The notes under the pieces were generated by a model, which searched no databases, was not told the DNA's origin, and saw only the letters and a program-made list of their open reading frames with translations. The position numbers and the translations under genes are program-made. From Crocinitomicaceae bacterium (GTDB taxonomy: Bacteria > Bacteroidota > Bacteroidia > Flavobacteriales_D > Crocinitomicaceae), in assembly GCA_013215515.1 (NCBI GenBank), contig JABSPC010000342.1:1-9453 (forward strand): 9,453 nucleotides of DNA, in the 5' to 3' direction. Positions 7,052-9,453 of the stretch are shown one piece after another; the stretch's first letter is position 1; each line of letters starts with the position of its first letter.

Positions 7052-7135
7052 GCGTACAAGTTACGCGCACAAGTGGCTGATATTAATGAACCTAGTTGAT
7101 TTATAGGTGAGAATTATTAATCTTATAATAAAATT

Positions 7136-8032
7136 ATGTCAAGATACACGTATCTACTCGACCCTGGTCATGGAGGAATCATTGATGGGGTATATCAAAC
7201 TTCAGGGAAACGCTCGCCTGAGTGGGACGATAGAGAATTTCCTGATGGGTCTCCATATGTACTGTACGAGGGAGTTAACAATCGAGATGTTGTAAATCGC
7301 ATCTTGAACGCATTATCTGCATTGAATATTAGTACTAAAGACATTGTGGATAGCGAGAGTGATATAGGTCTTACAGAAAGAAGTAATCGGGCTAACGAGT
7401 TACATAAAGAATCACCTTGTGTATTGATTTCAATTCACAGCAATGCTTATGGAAGTGGATGGACTTCGCCAACTGGAATAGATATTTTTATTTATAATGG
7501 TTCAGTGAGTGAAGCGACAAAGAATATGCAAACGGTTTTTTGTGATAAAGTAAAAGCGGCAATGAATGGAATGACTGAATGGAGAGGCGCAAAGGCAGAA
7601 AATTTTGCAATTCTTAGACAGTCAAATTGTTCTTCAATTTTAATAGAAGGGGGATTCCACTCGAATAAAGACGAGGTTAAGTTGATGTTGACAGAAGAGT
7701 GGAAAGAACCGTTTGTTCAGAGTATTGTTGATGCAATCCAATATGTCGAAGAAAATGGATTGGGAGGTACGCCAACAGAAGCAGTTGATGAAGCAGATCC
7801 GACATCGTTTACCATTCCTGCCAGAGGATATTTCAAAAACGGAGACAGGGGTCCTGAAGTCAAGCAAATTCAAGAAGCATTAGACGCTCGCGGATGTTGG
7901 ACATATCATACATTTACCGAATATTACGGGGATGTTACTGAGGCTGCGGTTAAAGAATATCAAAGTTCTGCTGGGCTTACCGTTGATGGTTTGGTAGGTA
8001 CTGCAACGTTGAGCGCTTTAGGATTAATCTGA
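7136..8032 (+). CDS. N-acetylmuramoyl-L-alanine amidase (Amidase_3) with C-terminal peptidoglycan-binding domain, endolysin-like
   Basis: This 298-residue protein has a zinc amidase domain at about 5-205. Expected zinc ligands are H12 (LDPGHGG), E45 (LYEGVNNRD) and H101 (SIHSNA), and E171 in LIEGGFHSN is the catalytic glutamate. The family cleaves the bond between N-acetylmuramic acid and L-alanine of the stem peptide. An acidic linker (about 207-226) joins a C-terminal PG_binding_1 domain (about 230-298) with GDRGPEVKQIQEAL and GLTVDGLVGTATL. There is no signal peptide, unlike AmiA/B/C-type cell-division amidases. This architecture resembles phage endolysins of this phylum, so I infer a domesticated phage lysis gene or an enzyme released by lysis, though no other phage gene is visible. 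The start at 7136 puts the DPGHGG motif near the N-terminus as in the family; an ATG at 7107 is out of frame. Confidence 0.9.
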   Translation: MSRYTYLLDPGHGGIIDGVYQTSGKRSPEWDDREFPDGSPYVLYEGVNNRDVVNRILNALSALNISTKDIVDSESDIGLTERSNRANELHKESPCVLISIHSNAYGSGWTSPTGIDIFIYNGSVSEATKNMQTVFCDKVKAAMNGMTEWRGAKAENFAILRQSNCSSILIEGGFHSNKDEVKLMLTEEWKEPFVQSIVDAIQYVEENGLGGTPTEAVDEADPTSFTIPARGYFKNGDRGPEVKQIQEALDARGCWTYHTFTEYYGDVTEAAVKEYQSSAGLTVDGLVGTATLSALGLI

Positions 8033-8055
8033 TTTGTGTTAGAATAGATAGTTAG

Positions 8056-8088
8056 TTGTTAGACACGTTTCGTTTTCAACTATCTTTG
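8056..8088 (+). promoter_or_regulatory. Putative mnmE promoter, predicting a leaderless mRNA
   Basis: TATCTTTG (8081-8088) matches the Bacteroidota -7 consensus TAnnTTTG exactly. A TTG (8056-8058) lies 22 bases upstream, at the long end of normal spacing. The box ends only 4 bases before the ATG at 8093, so transcription should begin at or within a few bases of the start codon. A 7-bp inverted repeat, GATAGTT (8047-8053) with AACTATC (8078-8084), partly covers the -7 box and may be chance. Confidence 0.6.
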
Positions 8089-8092
8089 CGGC

Positions 8093-9448
8093 ATGATTAG
8101 CTCTCAGGATACAATTTGTGCATTAGCAACTCCAAATGGAATTGGTGCAATTGGAATGATTCGACTTTCTGGTAAAGAGAGTTGGTCAATCGCGTCAAAA
8201 GTGTTTTCTAAATCGCTAGAAAATGCGGCCTCACACACCACTCATTTTGGTACGATATTGAGTGATAACGGTGAATTGGTCGATGAGGTTTTGATCACTG
8301 TTTTTGCTGAGGGAAAGAGTTTTACAGGCGAAGAAAGTGCTGAAATTTCATGTCACGGTTCACCCTATATTCAACAGCAGATCATTCAAGCATTGCTCAA
8401 GGTTGGCGGCCGAATGGCTGAACCAGGAGAGTTTACGCAACGTGCCTTTTTGAATGGGAAAATGGACTTGTCGCAAGCGGAAGCGGTTGCAGACTTGATC
8501 GCATCACAATCCAAAAGCGCGCATGGAATTGCATTAAAACAACTTCGTGGTGGATTCTCAAATGAGTTAAGAGATCTTCGAGAACAGTTGATCAATTTCG
8601 CTTCTTTGATTGAGTTGGAATTGGACTTTGCGGAAGAAGATGTTGAGTTTGCGGACAGAACCCAACTGAAGAAATTAGTGAGTGATGTTCTCACCCATAT
8701 TAAGAGGTTGGCAAGATCATTCGAATTAGGAAACGCGATTAAGAATGGCGTTCCCGTTGCAATTGTCGGAGCACCAAATACTGGAAAGAGTACTTTGTTG
8801 AATCAACTTCTAGGTGATGATCGAGCAATTGTAAGTGATATTGCAGGAACAACTAGAGATGTTATTGAAGAGACCCTGAATATTGAAGGAATTCTTTTCA
8901 GGCTAATAGATACGGCTGGAATTAGAGAAGGTGCTGAAGAGATTGAGGCGATGGGAATTGAGCGTTCATTGGAGAAAATAGAACAAGCTTCTATCGTCCT
9001 TTGTTTGGCGGATAGCAGCAGTGAGGCAAGTATATCTGAGGTATTAAACTGGGTTGAGACATTGAGTAATGATCATCCAGACAAGAGGGTCTTTATGATT
9101 GCCAACAAGGCTGATTTGGCCTCGGAAACTACAAATGAAGGAATCCAGATAAGCGCTAAAAACGGCGACAACATTGATGCCCTGAAAATCATGCTAGTCG
9201 ATGAGGTTAAAGGAGATTTCAACATGGCGAGTGAGACGATTGTTTCAAATGCACGCCATTATGATGCTTTGATAAAGACGGCTGTTGTTCTTGAAAAAGC
9301 AGATAATGGTTTGGAAACTCAAGTCACAGCTGACTTCGTTGCAATGGATATTCGTCAAGCGATGTATGAGTTGGGGACAATTACTGGTGATATTTCAACT
9401 GATGATTTGTTGAGTAATATTTTCAGTAAATTTTGTATCGGCAAATAG
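8093..9448 (+). CDS. mnmE: tRNA uridine-5-carboxymethylaminomethyl modification GTPase MnmE
   Basis: The full-length protein has 451 residues (454 in E. coli). With MnmG it installs the carboxymethylaminomethyl group at C5 of wobble uridine 34 in several tRNAs, using a folate one-carbon unit. The N-terminal tetrahydrofolate-binding domain (about 1-120) starts DTICALATPNGIGAIGMIRLSG. A helical domain follows, interrupted by the GTPase domain (about 218-375) with G1 GAPNTGKST (226-234), G2 AGTTRD (251-256), G3 DTAG (273-276), G4 NKAD (338-341) and G5 SAK (354-356). The C-terminus ends FCIGK, with the conserved catalytic Cys at 448. The ATG at 8093 aligns with the family start, leaving almost no room for a leader after the -7 box. 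MnmE acts in the cytoplasm; its partner mnmG is not in this window. The stop falls 5 bases before the window end. Confidence 0.97.
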   Translation: MISSQDTICALATPNGIGAIGMIRLSGKESWSIASKVFSKSLENAASHTTHFGTILSDNGELVDEVLITVFAEGKSFTGEESAEISCHGSPYIQQQIIQALLKVGGRMAEPGEFTQRAFLNGKMDLSQAEAVADLIASQSKSAHGIALKQLRGGFSNELRDLREQLINFASLIELELDFAEEDVEFADRTQLKKLVSDVLTHIKRLARSFELGNAIKNGVPVAIVGAPNTGKSTLLNQLLGDDRAIVSDIAGTTRDVIEETLNIEGILFRLIDTAGIREGAEEIEAMGIERSLEKIEQASIVLCLADSSSEASISEVLNWVETLSNDHPDKRVFMIANKADLASETTNEGIQISAKNGDNIDALKIMLVDEVKGDFNMASETIVSNARHYDALIKTAVVLEKADNGLETQVTADFVAMDIRQAMYELGTITGDISTDDLLSNIFSKFCIGK

Positions 9449-9453
9449 ACCCA

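Noticed and set aside
8386..8694. 102-residue open frame on the minus strand within mnmE
   Set aside because: It is antisense to conserved MnmE sequence, Ser/Asn-rich without motifs, and has no sensible upstream signal.
1..9453. tRNA or rRNA genes, CRISPR arrays, transposases, toxin-antitoxin pairs or a defence cluster
   Set aside because: I looked for cloverleaf-like stretches, regularly spaced repeats, transposase motifs and small paired genes and found none. The gaps between genes are all under 300 bases.

Overview
The window looks like an ordinary chromosomal stretch from a member of the Bacteroidota, most likely order Flavobacteriales; a relative of Fluviicola or Crocinitomix is a guess. 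Three things point there. Two proteins end in type A sorting domains of the type IX secretion system (T9SS), which is restricted to this phylum. Several start codons are preceded by the phylum's TAnnTTTG -7 promoter box rather than an E. coli-type -10. The succinate dehydrogenase genes are in the order C-A-B, with a single diheme membrane subunit (type B). The DNA is moderately AT-rich and Shine-Dalgarno sequences are mostly absent, as is usual in this group.

Layout: 1-3457 holds the sdhC-sdhA-sdhB operon on the minus strand, with sdhB cut by the window's left edge. 3458-3727 is a structured intergenic region containing a nested inverted repeat and an imperfect direct repeat. 3728-4066 (+) is a tiny secreted protein that is almost only signal peptide plus T9SS sorting domain. 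Its stop codon overlaps that of a convergent LD-carboxypeptidase gene (4063-4959, -). A 97-bp divergent gap carrying an 18-bp-arm inverted repeat separates that gene from tadA (5056-5499, +). A 474-residue T9SS surface protein follows (5572-6996, +), then a probable terminator. After it come a signal-less, endolysin-like N-acetylmuramoyl-L-alanine amidase (7136-8032, +) and mnmE (8093-9448, +), whose -7 box lies so close to the ATG that the mRNA is probably leaderless.

How the genes relate: the Sdh complex links the TCA cycle to the quinone pool. TadA and MnmE both modify tRNA wobble position 34, but they are not in one operon. The LD-carboxypeptidase and the amidase both act on peptidoglycan, one in recycling and one probably in lysis. 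The two T9SS proteins are cargo for an outer-membrane export system encoded elsewhere. I do not see a multi-gene novel system. The best leads are the enlarged periplasmic loop in SdhC, the cargo-poor T9SS mini-protein, the signal-less amidase, and the intergenic repeats.
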